64,000 nt of DNA from Gymnopus androsaceus JB14. Taxonomy: Eukaryota; Basidiomycota; Agaricomycetes; Agaricales; Omphalotaceae. Positions within the stretch are counted from its first letter, which is position 1. Each line of letters begins with the position of its first letter. Positions 45,715-57,810 of this stretch are shown here, piece after piece. Below the pieces are notes generated by a model. That model did no database searches and was not told the DNA's origin. It worked only from the letters and a program-made list of their open reading frames with translations. A program made the position numbers and the translations under genes. The stretch covers positions 510,447 through 574,446 of the forward strand of contig ML769393.1 in the NCBI GenBank assembly GCA_009733575.1, read 5' to 3'.

Positions 45715-47525
45715 GGTTCGGGGTCGGAGATTAACGACGTCGCGGTCCAACTAGACGTCTGTACGCCTCAGTCTAGAGCTCTACCTTGAGCGTGCAGCGA
45801 TATGTATTTTATATATATATATAGACGTTGTAGGCTCCCATCTCAAAGAGTGGCCTGTTGGACAACACCTGTTATGCATGTGTATGCTGTATCTATATTT
45901 TAGCTTTCAGTTCTGACGGCTAGGATTTTGGAAACTACAGTTTTAACAAGGTTATAGTAGTATCTTTGCGTTATCTGATCTACTATCGCAGGTGTCATCT
46001 CACTCTAACTAAAGATTTCGTGTGTTTTTGACCCCGCGCGTAAGTTCATTCGCTACGAAAACGAGGTGTACACGAGCATGGAACGAAACTGATGTCAAAG
46101 CCTCGGTTTCATGTCGCGATTAGCTTAAGCAAGACTTCATTCTAAAGTCGAGAATTTAATTCCTATGATTTTCTTGTGATTTAGGCACTTGTTTTTCTGG
46201 CTGCCAGCCATAAATCAAATCAGAGATGGCTCGTGTGGTTGACGAGTCCTCTTTTGAATCTTCCCGAGCGTTTCACAATACGCGTGTATCAGGATGAGAT
46301 TAAATATCAATAATTGTGCCACCAAGCGCTTGCTGAATATTCTTCATCTACGAGCACAGTGACTAGGTTTCGGGGCGTAGAACTTCGCAAGGTGCATGTT
46401 GAAGCTGCACTTGCTGGACAAGTTTTATTTCCGAGGAGCGACGCGCGCGTTGCAACATATCCATTGCTGTTCATTCTTTCCCATGACGACGGCAAGTCGG
46501 TGTATGTTCGTTGCGCATATATGCAACATATTCCGAACGACTGCAGGTTTTGAAGCCGATGCCCTCGGTAGTCGCTCGATTCCACAAGTGAACTCAGCGC
46601 TGGCATGCAGAAGATGCATTTTACCTTTTCTTTCGGATAATCCATACGCAGTGTTTACAGCACAGTATCACAAATAATCTTACATCCTTGTTTTCCTTCG
46701 CCTCTGTCGCGGATCCAATACTTTCCGCACACCTCCTCCTCCTGGCTTTCTACGGCGTTTCATGTAATTGCTGATGTTGCCTTACCATCCATTTGAGGGT
46801 TTGTAATGGCATGCTGGTCAAGTCTGACTAGAATATCGGTATTCATGCTATGATTAAAATTAGCTGGAGTGTATTCGAAACTTTCATGTCAGCACAAGGC
46901 CAGAAGACTGCAAGTTCCCCGAGGATAAGATTCACCAAATTCCGCGCAGTTGCAGCGTTGTACGGTGATCTAGCGGGAAAGCCTTAAACCGTAAACGTGC
47001 AGTGAACAAATTCTTGTTCCGTACCCTTACCGTTCCAATTCAACACGAGTGTTTTCCGACATTTAGCGGGGTAAGCTCGCAGGCGGTTTCTTGAGTCCAG
47101 GATATCTCCGAAGAAGGTTCAAGCCCCAAAGCCTGTCTTTGCCAATATGATTTCTAGATATTTTTTAAAGTGTAAGCGCAGGGGCACGAATATCTTCGTA
47201 AAACTGCTGCTGTATTGATTGACAGTGTTGTGAGAGCAGTAGTGGCGCCGGTTCTTAAGATCTGGCCCTTCATCTCAGGCACACTGCGGAGGTCGAAAGA
47301 GGGTTTAATAAGGAGTTTTAAGCATGTTGCCCTGATCATGAGCGCCATCTTATCGGAGGATGTCACTGTCACTCGAAAAGGGCGAGCGCTCAAACAAGCG
47401 CCCTGCTCAATTGAGCCGAAATCATTGAAGATTCTTTTGAACCAGCGTTATCAGTTTTCAACCAGCAGAAGCCTCTCCTTTTACTCATCTCTTGGACTCC
47501 GGATCTGCGAACGGAAATAACAAAC
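45715..47525. other. Intergenic, about 1.8 kb, no supported gene
   Basis: Contains a short TA microsatellite near 45809-45824. Short frames on both strands show no family features. Confidence 0.4.
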
Positions 47526-48789
47526 ATGCTTCGAAGAAGAACCCACCAAAAGCGAAAGAATTCTGGGGTTGAAAACCACGACGCTTCCAAAATGGATACG
47601 AGTACTACCGCATTGCTGACCTGGTCAGAATTACCGGAATGGATGAAGGATAACGAATATATCATTTCGGGTTATCGGAGGTCGGTGCCCACTGGCTTCT
47701 GGTCGCAATTCCCAAGTTTATCTTGAACAGGGAACAACGACATTGGGGTGGCTGTTTTCGGTCCGTTTATTCGTGTATGGATGGTCACATAGTCCTACTT
47801 TGCGAGATTTTTCCTGACGTACATCCTCTTAGATCTGCACAACGAATCTGGTAAAACTTCGTCAAGACTGAAGGCTGAACATTGTCACTAATTTTCCTTC
47901 TCCAAGTGAACATACATAGTCATCTGTGGAGCGGATTGCTTTTTCTCTACTTCCTGGCTACAGTCCATCAACGTCTAGTCTATTATCCCACCACATGGGT
48001 CGACTCTAGTGTATGCTCGGTCTTCCTGACATCCGCGGTTTTCTGTCTTTGTTCGAGTGCATTTTTCCACATCTCGACATGTCATTCTGAAGAGGTATGT
48101 AGATGTTCATCACTAGTTGCAAAGGTATTAATTTGGCTTCTACCAATCTGCAGGTAGCCAGTCGGTGCCATGCCTTGGACTACTCCGGAATCGTTGTTCT
48201 TACAGTCGGATCATTCTATCCCTGCATTTACTATGGTTTTTTCTGCGAACCTCGATTCCAGGTCCTCTATATTGGTTCGATCACGTTGGTAGGGATTGGT
48301 ATGTGTTGAACAATATTTACTTGTCACAAATTTCGCTGTTCTAAATGTTCATGAACAGGTGCCGCATACATCGTTCTGAATCCTGAATATGCGAAGCCTA
48401 CACATCGCGGTGCTCGCACGACCGTTTTTATCGCATTGGGTCTCTGCGCTGTTTTTCCTCTTGTTCACTGGGTGATCGTACATGGATTTCAAACAATGCT
48501 TGATATGGGTCTACAATGGCTGGCGATCTCTGGCTGTTTTTACATTGCAGGAGCCTTACTCTAGTATGTGCAATACATCGTAAAACATGGCCGCGACTTC
48601 TAATACTTCTCTCTTGTATCCTCTAGTGCAAATCGCATCCCCGAACGATTCGCCCCCGGAAATTTCGATTTTTTCTTTGCCTCTCATCAAATCTTCCATT
48701 TCTTTGTGGTATTTGCCGCGTTGGCGCACTACAAATCGATTCTACTCTCCCTTGATTTTGCATATACGCGATCACAGTGCGGATTATAA
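47526..48789 (+). CDS. PAQR/haemolysin-III family membrane receptor (adiponectin receptor-like)
   Basis: Seven-helix membrane protein of the PAQR/Izh family, linked in fungi to lipid, sphingolipid and zinc homeostasis. It starts at the ATG at 47526 ([14 protein letters not shown]). The N-terminal motif [17 protein letters not shown] is followed across splices by [14 protein letters not shown] and, via an 18-nt micro-exon (47833-47850), [13 protein letters not shown]. Zinc-site residues: [13 protein letters not shown] (first His), and [12 protein letters not shown] near the end (HxxxH-like). Helices include [19 protein letters not shown] and [20 protein letters not shown]. It ends [10 protein letters not shown]. 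All splices keep frame; intact. Confidence 0.92.
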
Positions 48790-49805
48790 TCGCAGCATTC
48801 CTGGTCACTACTTCCAGTCTCAAACAAGCTGCGAATACAATCTCGATCGTAAACAGATCCATACAGCTCTAACATGTTTGTGCCAGGATCGACGCGAGTT
48901 TACAGCTGGAGTATGTATTGGCTTTCGGGACCGTACAAAATCAATAATTTTCATGATCGTCATTCTGTCGAAAAAGAGGTACTAAAGCAGTGCCTTGGCT
49001 GCGTTGAAGAATTCCTCCGTGGCACACGACTTGACGGACTTGACGCTCTGCGGGTAGCGCGGGCGCCATTGCTCACATCGCCGGTTTCCTTCCTTGCTTC
49101 CTCCATTCTATTCCAACGAGCGTCGGTCGGGTAAATTCTCGATGACGTCGCAAACGGTAAGGACCTGTTCACATTTCATTCGAAAGAAGCACTACATACT
49201 GAGGCAGTGCCTTGACCTAGGAGATATTTTCTGGAATTCTTCCATTCCATCGGGCATATTTGGGGTCACGTCCCAGATGGTATGTAGAACCTCTTACTGA
49301 GTCTTAGACTTCTATACTCAACCTCTCCTAAAGGCTAACGTATACAAATACACCCGACCACCTAAGATCATAGGTGGAGTGCAAGAATGGAGGACGGACC
49401 AGTGGCATACACGTGTATAGTGCCGTACAAGTGGAAGGTGGTAAACGGCAACTAAGCAATAATAACTTCATTTCGGACCCGACTCAACAGGCCCACCTGG
49501 TTGACGTCTTGCACAACTCTATGGTACAGCAACCAGATCCTGCTCAGGCTTTACCAGATCCGTTTTGTATTGATGAAGGTGGATGCTTCGTCTGGCGTGA
49601 TTCCCGCCTGCCTCACTGCGATATTCTTGAGATCTTCGCCACACAAGCGTGGTGCTTCTCATTGATTTTCCAATTCGTCCGAATCCGTACTTCATTTCTT
49701 GGGTATGGTATAAAATGACACTGACTTGTTTGATATCGACATCAGCTTCAGTTGTTTCCCTTCCCTTACCAAACATTCCTTGGATTGAGCCCAGCCTAAT
49801 ACAGC
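48790..49805. other. Intergenic, no supported gene
   Basis: Two weakly similar stretches carrying cagtgccttg followed by gaattctt/cc (about 48988-49022 and 49205-49245). Open frames here are not recognisable. Confidence 0.4.
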
Positions 49806-51729
49806 ATGCCATTCTCTGTCGGTCTTCAAGCTGCAGGCGCTGCTCTCCTTTCTGCAGGCTTCCCTGTCTTATTTACGACGGCTATCATAGTCCTTCTAGT
49901 CATAATCTCCATCATTTCTTCACTCCGAAAAGACGCGACCGACGCGCCAGCCCGACTCCCAATCCACTCTCTTTTTGCCATCGTTCCATTCTTTCGTCGT
50001 CGGTTTGACTTTTTAAACTGGGGCTTTGAAGTGACGGGGCAGTCAGCGTTCCAGTTTGATCTTTTACGGGTAAGTAACTTTATCAGTTGCAACTAAAGCA
50101 CGTTCGGAGACTAAATCTTTTATCAGAATAATGTTATCGTTGTATCGGGGGAGTCTGCAAGACAGACTTTCTTCTCTGCGAAAGGCCTTGATCTCACCGA
50201 GGGTTCAAAATTCTTTCTGGCGCAGTACGTCTTGGCCACTCGAGTCGGCACCTTGTAACAAGCATTGACCCCACCTTTTCCCGCAGATTCCCATGGTTCG
50301 AGGAGTAACTTCTGATCTCCAAACGAAGCGGATATCGTTGATTCACAAGCGTTTGGCTTCCGTTCAGAAAAACGAGCAGCTTAGCATGCGTGAGTGTCTT
50401 TCGGCTATGTACTGACTAAAGTTTCTCATGATATCTGCAGTGATTCCGATGATGCTTGAGGATTCCCGAAGGATGATGGAGACATGGGGTGAATCTGGCT
50501 CTTTCGATCCCTTTGACAACATCTACGAGGTTCGCCATTCCTACTGGTGAAACATTATCGCGGCGCTGATTCTGTTAATTTATAGCTTATCTTTCAGCTC
50601 ACTGTACGTTCTTTATCGTGCTCCGAAATCTCAGATGATCCGTGCGTCGTCTCGCGCCTCAAGAAACTCTACGATACTCTCGATGTCGGTACCACACCGG
50701 CGACCGTTCTTCTTCCATGGCTTCCAACTCCCGCCATGGTAAAGAAAGTATGGGCTACAAAAGAGATTTACGACATCGTCGTTGCTGCCATCACTGCTCG
50801 AGAGCAGAGTGGTATCTCGAAAAATGACACCCTTCAGATGCTATTAGACTCCGGAGATGAGAAGATGGTTGTTGTCGGGGTTAGTACCTTAATATTTTAC
50901 TCCTTCGAGTCGGTCATTGAAATGTAGCATATCTTCAGTTTATTATGGGTCTCTTGATTGCTGGAGCTAGGGCCACGGGCACCACGGGTGAGCTAATACC
51001 TTTCAATCCGCCTGCTCTGTTCTTATGGATCTCCTTTTAGCATGCTGGATGCTTACTTTCTTAGGAGGCCATTCTGAGTGGCGTGACAAAGCTAAAGCTG
51101 AAGTAGAAGGGCTTCTCGCGTCTCAACCTCTATCCCAAATTTCGACAGGAGACTCCTTGTCCTCACAGCTGGCTGCTATCTCTCTCGAGACCTGGGAAGC
51201 CGAAACCCCTGTCCTCGACTCTATTATTCGCGAAACTCTTCGAGTACGCTCAACCTCATACTGCTATGCGTCGAAATCTCGGTCCCGAGATGCATATTGA
51301 CGGAAAACTCATTCCTACTGGTTCTTATGTCGTATATCCTTATAGCGATGTGCACCTAAATCCTGATATTTATCCCGACCCATGGAAATTCGACCCTACC
51401 CGGCAACCGGAGACAAAGAGTGCGTATGGCTACGTTGGCTGGGGAGGAGGTTCGTCTACTCATCTTGACTTGTGTACGTGACGCTGTTAGACTGATGCTT
51501 CTTTCATCTATCCTTAGGGAAGACCACCTGTCTTGGACAGCGCTTGGCGAGAGTAGAACTCAAGATCGTCACCGCGTTGTTCCTGCTCGGATTCCGGCAT
51601 TGCGTCGTCGACGGTACTGGTAAAGTCGCACAGCAGCCGCCCCTTCCGAATTGGAACGACATTCTCCTATGTCGTCCACCTCAGGGCTCTTTCAGGCTGA
51701 GATACGAACGATCGAGCCCTGCGTTATAA
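49806..51729 (+). CDS. Cytochrome P450, second copy in window, frame-disrupted
   Basis: P450 distinct from the one at 34-36 kb. It starts at the ATG at 49806; membrane anchor LFTTAIIVLLVIISIISSL. It has NNVIVVSGESARQTFFSAKG, an I-helix FIMGLLIAGARATGTTASWM (alcohol pair TT present, acid replaced), K-helix IIRETLR, the AQPHTAMRRN loop, and the haem motif GWGGGKTTCLGQRLA with the Cys after an intron near 51450-51515. It ends RLRYERSSPAL. Two one-base breaks: at the splice after FFLAQ (about 50225, CAG/GT apparently reduced to CA/GT) and after TLRV (about 51244, an extra base before GCTCAACC). Both are plausible homopolymer or assembly indels. Substrate unknown. Confidence 0.83.
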
Positions 51730-52093
51730 GACGTTGCGGTGCAAGTACCCCCGATTGCAAATGTCTATATTTTATCTATCTGTTCCGGACTACTACTATT
51801 ACGTTCGCAAGTCCGCTAATTTCCTGGTAGCCTTTGAACCAGAAGAAAAACTCTTCGCGGTACCGCCGCATACTAACTTGATTTATCTATACTATACTTA
51901 TGTACATATAATATTAAATTATGGGAATGGCTTCAGAGGATGCATTATTATTATTATTCCTGTCATTTCTAGCCAGTAGAACTAGCCGTAGATACATCTT
52001 GGTCATGAATAGAATCACGATAATAGTCCTAGGATCAAAGGATGTGATAAATGTGAACTGCCGGAACGTAAAAAAAAACACATCTGCGATACG
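51730..52093. other. Intergenic between convergent genes
   Basis: AT-rich 3' flanks with (tta)n-like tract near 51946-51958. No gene. Confidence 0.4.
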
Positions 52094-52729
52094 CTACTCG
52101 AACGTTAACTTGTCTTTATTGTCCACGCCCCAAGTAGAATGACGCTCGGACCGACTATGTTTGGCTTGTAGTATCTCCTCGACTTCTTTTCTCTCTCGCA
52201 GCTTGTCCCTGAGCCGATTGAGCTTCATATGCTGCCTGTCCTTCCCTGCCTGCTTCGCCCGTTTCTCCTTTGGCTGCTCCCAATTGCTTTTTAGAATCCG
52301 CCGTACCGCCTCTGGGCTGATCTTAAATCTCTCTGCCAGCACTGGAGTGGTGAACGTGTTTTTATCGAGATGATAAAGCTGCCGTAGACCCTCCATTGCT
52401 TCTCGAGATACCTTTCTCGGCGGATTCCATCCTTGTGGAAAGTTTTCCTGCATGACTTTCCGATGAGTTTTGAATGCCTCTGGGGTAGGATCTTTGGGCG
52501 GTTTCTGACGGTAGTATGGAATTTTTGTAGAGTTCCTTACTCCGTTTACAGCATTACTGTCTTCTGACAAGTCGACTGGTGAATCATCGTCGAAAATGGA
52601 TTGGGTGGATGGACCAGAAGCGCGCCGCTGTCTCGAGAGTTCAGCTGACGCGCTCGTGCTGTATAGACGGTAAAGATACAGTCTCTCTGTACAGCGCGTG
52701 AGCTTTGGTACGAGGAGGAACGAGGTCAT
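52094..52729 (-). CDS. RRG9: RRG9/neugrin-like mitochondrial protein
   Basis: Neugrin/RRG9 family; in yeast needed for mitochondrial genome maintenance and respiratory growth. Single exon of 211 residues starting at the ATG at 52729. The N-terminus (MTSFLLVPKLTRCTERLYLY) is Arg/hydroxyl-rich without acidic residues, suiting a mitochondrial presequence. The core is GWNPPRKVSREAMEGLRQLY, then FTTPVLAERFKISPEAVRRI and LKSNWEQPKEKRAKQ, which form the helix-turn-helix-like neugrin domain. It ends in a basic helix and STWGVDNKDKLTFE. Intact. The gene symbol is by family resemblance. Confidence 0.88.
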   Translation of the reverse strand: MTSFLLVPKLTRCTERLYLYRLYSTSASAELSRQRRASGPSTQSIFDDDSPVDLSEDSNAVNGVRNSTKIPYYRQKPPKDPTPEAFKTHRKVMQENFPQGWNPPRKVSREAMEGLRQLYHLDKNTFTTPVLAERFKISPEAVRRILKSNWEQPKEKRAKQAGKDRQHMKLNRLRDKLRERKEVEEILQAKHSRSERHSTWGVDNKDKLTFE

Positions 52730-52899
52730 TATGATTTACGCGAGAGTTGAGAGCAAGGGAGGGGTGAATTGCTTACCTGATTGGATCAGGCGCCCATCGG
52801 ACGGAAAGCACAACCGTAACGAAAGCAAGCACATCCACCTTGACACCCAACTTGACACCCACCATCGTCCTTGCTGATATATTCTCTTTGTAAATCCTC

Positions 52900-53711
52900 A
52901 TGGCAGAAGTATCAGACCCCCAAATTAGCGAAGGTACATATAAAAAATCTCGCGATTTACTAAATCTGACTCCTGAGCTGAAATGAAATCTTTTGCTAGC
53001 CTACCTGGACGTTAGAAATGATAAAAGTGAGACCAATTGGTAAGCGGCTCCGCTACACTTACGATATATTTTTGCCTGACGATCTGTACGGATGTAGGTT
53101 ACTCTTGGACTACGAGGTATTATCGCGTTTATATGCCTTGTAGTGATCATCTTCGATAATAACCGACTGCAGTCCGACCGCTCTGATAAGCTCCAACTCA
53201 CTCAAACGGGTACGGGAGGTCTCGCCGAATTGCGAGAGATTCTCGAGGACTCCAAGGCTTCGTTTGCATATGTGCGCGTTGCGTACTCCAATGACAAGGA
53301 ATCTACTCGAGAGAAGTTCATTCTAGTGGTGCGTCCTCCGCTGTTTTCGCCATATCACATACCCACCCTGATGCACTTCCTCGCCAGGTTTGGATAGGCT
53401 CACATTGTAAAGTCATGAGGAAAGCCAAGGTACGCACCCTTCTTCTCTCCGTCTCGAGTTCCACGCTGGATCCACTAGCGTCTCACCGGTTTCTGCCATC
53501 CCCAGATATCTGTCCATTCTGCTGATGTCAAGGGTGTGTTGCGTGTATTCTCTATTGAAGTTGCGGCGCGAGAGAAAGACGATTTGAACGAGGATCCTAT
53601 TATTGGGCGGCTACGGAAGGTGCGGAATTTTCTTTCGAGTCTTAGATCAGTATGGTCCGGTTGCTGACTTTGAACCTTCAGGCTGGCGGGGCCAGTTACG
53701 ATGGTGTTTGA
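52900..53711 (+). CDS. Coactosin-like ADF-H actin-binding protein
   Basis: Single ADF-H domain of about 140 residues that binds F-actin. It starts at the ATG at 52900 (MAEVSDPQISEAYLDVRNDK). The gene is unusually intron-rich: small exons give SETNWLLLDYE, SDRSDKLQLTQTGTGGL, ELREILEDSKASFAYVRVAY, KEKFILV-type strand, WIGSHCKVMRKAK, ISVHSADVKGVLRVFSIE, and LRKAGGASYDGV at the end. Every junction is in phase, and VMRKAK/ISVHSADVK matches the actin-binding helix region of coactosins. Divergent from the RRG9-like gene with only about 170 bp between, so they probably share a promoter region. Confidence 0.92.
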
Positions 53712-53884
53712 CATTTCTCCGGTTCACTGGTTATGTGTGGATTTCGCAATGGAACGAACTTTTACAATGCAATGGAAATAAAACCTCTTTGCGAATAAAC
53801 GACCCTCTACTCTACACAAAATAGGTAATCGCAAGCCAACTGTCAGCACTAGTGCGCCTTTTGCTTTTAGTCATCGCTTTGACC

Positions 53885-54765
53885 TCAAGTAGCGGGCCCC
53901 GAAGCTTCCGCTTCTAGCACCAAGCTCTGGAGATTGTCGATCCCGTCTTCCTCGAGTCTCATGCCCATCCATTCGGACATTGGTTTCGCGCCGAGTTTCT
54001 TTTCATAGAATTCAATCGAAGGGACGTTCCACTGTCGTGAAAACACGTTGAGGAATGGAAATGGTAGAGTATCTTTAAGCTCTAACGTACCTTGAGCACA
54101 GACCAGTCCATACGCGCGCAATTCTATCGGAACACGAGGATGCAACGACGAGGATTTAGAAAACCAGTGCGGTTGATGAAGGCTATGATAAAATAATTGT
54201 TTACCGTTTCTTTCGCAATTTTCCCCAGTTCACCGAAGAATGCTTTTCCGAGGCCTACCTTTCTGTATGCCGGAGCAACGTAGAGGTCTTCCAGCTAAAT
54301 TTAAAAATTAAGCGACCCTGCTTTTGAGCTAGAACGATTGGATATAACCTACATATAAACCTGGCCGTCCAGTCCAAGTCGAGTAATTGAAAAAGTAGAG
54401 TGCTAACCCCACGGCCTTGTCATCGCAGATTGCAAGCAACGCATGCGCATACTGCTTTTCAAATATATTCTTCCGAAGCTTTCAGGAAGGATAAGTATGT
54501 TCAGTAAGTAAGCAAGTAAGTAAGTAAGAGCGCACTGCTTACAAGCTCTGGGGTTGCCTTGACGGCGTCTGGTTCCTTCTCATATACAGCCTGCAGGTAA
54601 ACGATTATTACAGATCTAATCAGATGAGCTTTCGACCTACGAGATCGACAATGAGCTGCAGGATGCTATCCTATGAAACGTTGTTAGAATTGAGGTATAA
54701 TAAAAAGCCTTCGTAGCCTGTACCACATCTTCCGGTGTTGCAGGTCGTATATGAAATCCGGCCAT
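53885..54765 (-). CDS. GNAT N-acetyltransferase, diamine/spermidine acetyltransferase-like
   Basis: Small GCN5-related acetyltransferase of the SSAT type, using acetyl-CoA to acetylate polyamines or thialysine-like amines. It starts at the ATG at 54765 (MAGFHIRPATPEDVVQ), the standard N-terminal strand. Exons give LIVDLAVYEKEPDAVKATPE, YAHALLAICDDKAVGLALYF, YSTWTGRPGLYLEDLYV and the acetyl-CoA P-loop RKVGLGKAF, then CARMDWSVLKWN and IEFYEKKLGAKPMSEW. The C-terminus is EEDGIDNLQSLVLEAEASG. Seven or so short introns, all consistent. Intact. Substrate inferred from family. Confidence 0.9.
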
Positions 54766-54960
54766 TGTAAGCTTTAGAATTTGTTCAGAACGAGGAGGAG
54801 TAGAGCCAAGCCGCTTCGGCGCTTCGGACTTGGGACAAGCCGGCCTTCTTCTTGCAAGTTTTGTAAGCAGACCAATCAGATCGCGTCTTCGTGCTGACGA
54901 AACTAGCCTTGCGTCCTTTCAGTCTAAAATTCTCGCCTGTCGTCCTCATTGACCACAAAA

Positions 54961-55567
54961 ATGGACCCGGCTAAATTAGCAAAACTTCAGGCGCAAGCTG
55001 CAGGAAACCGAATCGGTGCGTCAAAAAATTTCCAGGAATTATTTACATGCTCTGACGACTTGGGAAAAAAAAAATCCAGGTGGAAAGGGAACTGTACGCC
55101 GAAAAGTCGTACGGAAAACAAAGCCGTCAGCAGCACAGGATGACAAAAAACTACAAGGCGCCCTCAAAAAATTGAATGTTCAGCCGATTGCTGGTGTTGA
55201 GGAGGTGAACATGTTCAAGGAAGATGGAACTGTTCTTCATTTCCAGGCTCCAAAAGGCGCGTCTCATACATTTCTGATTCTTTTTAATCTAATCTCTGCT
55301 CTAATAGTACACGCTGCTGTTACAGCAAACACTTTTGCCATCTACGGTACAGGACAATCGAAGGAACTAACTGAACTAGTTCCCGGCATTCTGAACCAAC
55401 TTGGCCCCGATTCCCTTGCATCCTTACGCAAACTTGCCGAGTCTTACCAGGCGATTCAGCAGGGCCAGCGACCAGCAAACGCTGCAGAGGATGACGACGA
55501 CGACGATGTCCCAGATTTGGTGGAGAATGAGAATTTTGAAGACGTGAAGGATGCTGGCTTGGATTAA
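54961..55567 (+). CDS. EGD1: Nascent polypeptide-associated complex subunit beta (EGD1/BTF3)
   Basis: Ribosome-exit-tunnel chaperone subunit. It starts at the ATG at 54961 ([19 protein letters not shown]). The ribosome-binding motif [15 protein letters not shown] follows a 5' intron. The NAC domain runs through [28 protein letters not shown], a second intron, then [20 protein letters not shown], followed by [20 protein letters not shown]. The tail is acidic ([20 protein letters not shown]). The second intron starts with GC (gcgcgt) and ends taatag, so it is a GC-AG intron; the join APK-V-HAA is otherwise exact. Usual length. Intact. Confidence 0.95.
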
Positions 55568-57810
55568 GCTAGTAATGTACGATCAAAATAGCAGGGAGCA
55601 GATGGCCTAAGGTGGATGGGAGGTGTGCCTGTGGACTCTTAAATGTCGTATTGATTGCTTCGTTGCTCTCGGTGTAAAATTCTATCCATGCTTGCGCCAT
55701 CGCCGTCCTCTTCACTCCAAAAACGACTTCATCGCGTTCACTCGTTATCATGTTATTTATGTCTTTTTGTCTTCGTTGCGTATCCATACGATGTATCATA
55801 AGACAGCGTCTTCCTGTTACTTCGAATATCTTCTCAGAGACTCGAGTAATCTAGCACGTTTGATCGGGTCTCTGCAGATCCCAGCGATCTAGAATGGAAG
55901 TCTTGAGACCTACGAGTCGTGCTCAGCGCGCAGAAAGCAAGCGATGGATTCGAATTCGGGTACATACTTGAACGACAAAAACCCAAGGAGCCTAACGAGC
56001 TTCTGTTGAGAGAAGAATAATAATAATTCACGATGTCCGAGAGAGAGAATCCCGATTTTTCAGACCCTCGACTCTGACTGCATCAGAAAGTAACAATCCC
56101 CAAGATTGCTCCGAGATGAAGGAGTTCCTTCGACTTCCTGCTTTGTGCATATCTTGAGTGTTCTGCGTCAGACTGCAGTGTTTCGAAGACTGGGAAAGAA
56201 CAGGATACGTACAGGAGCTGAGAGTAGCAAGTGTGAATCTTCATTATCCACTGAGCTTGGCATGTACTTGCCCCGGTTTCGAAGATAGAGAATCAATCCC
56301 CGATCCCCGACTATTTAATGAAGAGGAAGAGCTGGCGGAATCGCGATCCAGTCGCCAACCGATGCTAAGATTCAGCCTCTGTGCCATAGATTCACCGCCG
56401 AGAGTGGTTCATGTAACGGAGCAGGACGATTAAGGGTGCCATCGGAGATGCATCGCAAAAGAATGCAGGGCTATCTGATTCGGGGTCTGACGGTGTGAGG
56501 ATTTGTGAGTGGCAGGGGAATTTTAAGGTAAGTGGTACATCGACGTCAGTCCGACTCCCTCCAGCCACCTTCCCGGTAGACCCCCAGCCCAAAAATCCGA
56601 GGATATTTGGACACACGATGTCAGAGAGCCAGTATAATTCGATGATTCAGACGGTAATGTCGGACTGGGATATATGTAGCTTTTCCCCAGTAGCGCAGTG
56701 CAAGCTGCACTAAGTGTGGTGTTAAACGCAAAACGTTGTCAGGTAACCTCAGCGACACAGCTGAACGCAGCTGTCTCAAGGAAGATCCTATCATTAAGGA
56801 TGTTAAATTCGAGGGCAGTAGGACGAGGTGTTAACAGTTGAATTGAGATCGATGTTCAAGGTAGATTAAAGAGTTAAGACGAACCTGACGTCGAAATTGT
56901 GTTCTCCAGTGTTCTAAGATCTAGTCTCGCTAGGCCATTATTCCTAGAGGGAAAGAAAACTGGCACTGTGTTGGGACTCATATGACGGAGCGAGTCAGCT
57001 ACCAGCAACTTGAAGTTTGAAATGCAGTGATAGGTTCCTAGTTTTAATTTCCGGGTCGGAGGCACGATTTCAGCTCGATCATATGGAGACAGATTGAGCT
57101 GCATACTACTGCGTGAGTAATTGGTGTCCTGCCAGTATGAAGGGTGAATACTTGAGGACTCGGGAACCACTGGGTATGCTGAAAGATTTCGGAAACAAGC
57201 CCGGTCATGAGATGATATAGCGCAAGCTATTCAAATAACCGGAAGGCCAGTATTAACCTGATTCCAGAGGTTTAAGGACCCCAGTGGCAGAAGACAATCT
57301 AAGAACAAAGAAGAAAGTAATTAGACGCCTGATTGAACCGAGCAACGCGATGTCATTTTCTCTTTCAACTACTTTTATCGTTCTTCATTATAGTACTCGG
57401 GATAAATGAGGGCTGGCTGGGAAATCGCCGGTATTAAGGTAGCTGTCAAGCACGGTGAGTCCTCACCGCATCTGAGAGATCAGTCCACTGACAAACAGAA
57501 TCCTTTCCGTAGAGCCTATCTAGAACTATACCGGTACTGGTACTTCCTATAGTTACCTGTTCTTCGAATACAAATGGCTTGCGTAAGGTGGAAAGCTTCA
57601 TGTGCAGCGTCGTCCACGGAACGCCAACAATGATGAACGGGAAGAGCTACATAGGTCATGGCTAAATCTGGAAAATTGCCTGGACAGTCGGAAGTCCAAT
57701 AATGGGATAACATTCCCTCAGGCAAGGAATCAAGATAAGTAGTACTTGTGACATCCTAATATGCCAAAGAATTCCGGGTTTCCTCCTTCCTTACTAGTCA
57801 CCTTCAAAAG
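55568..57810. other. Intergenic, about 2.2 kb, no supported gene
   Basis: Short frames on both strands, none with recognisable domains or consistent splice signals. Possibly gene relics. Confidence 0.4.
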
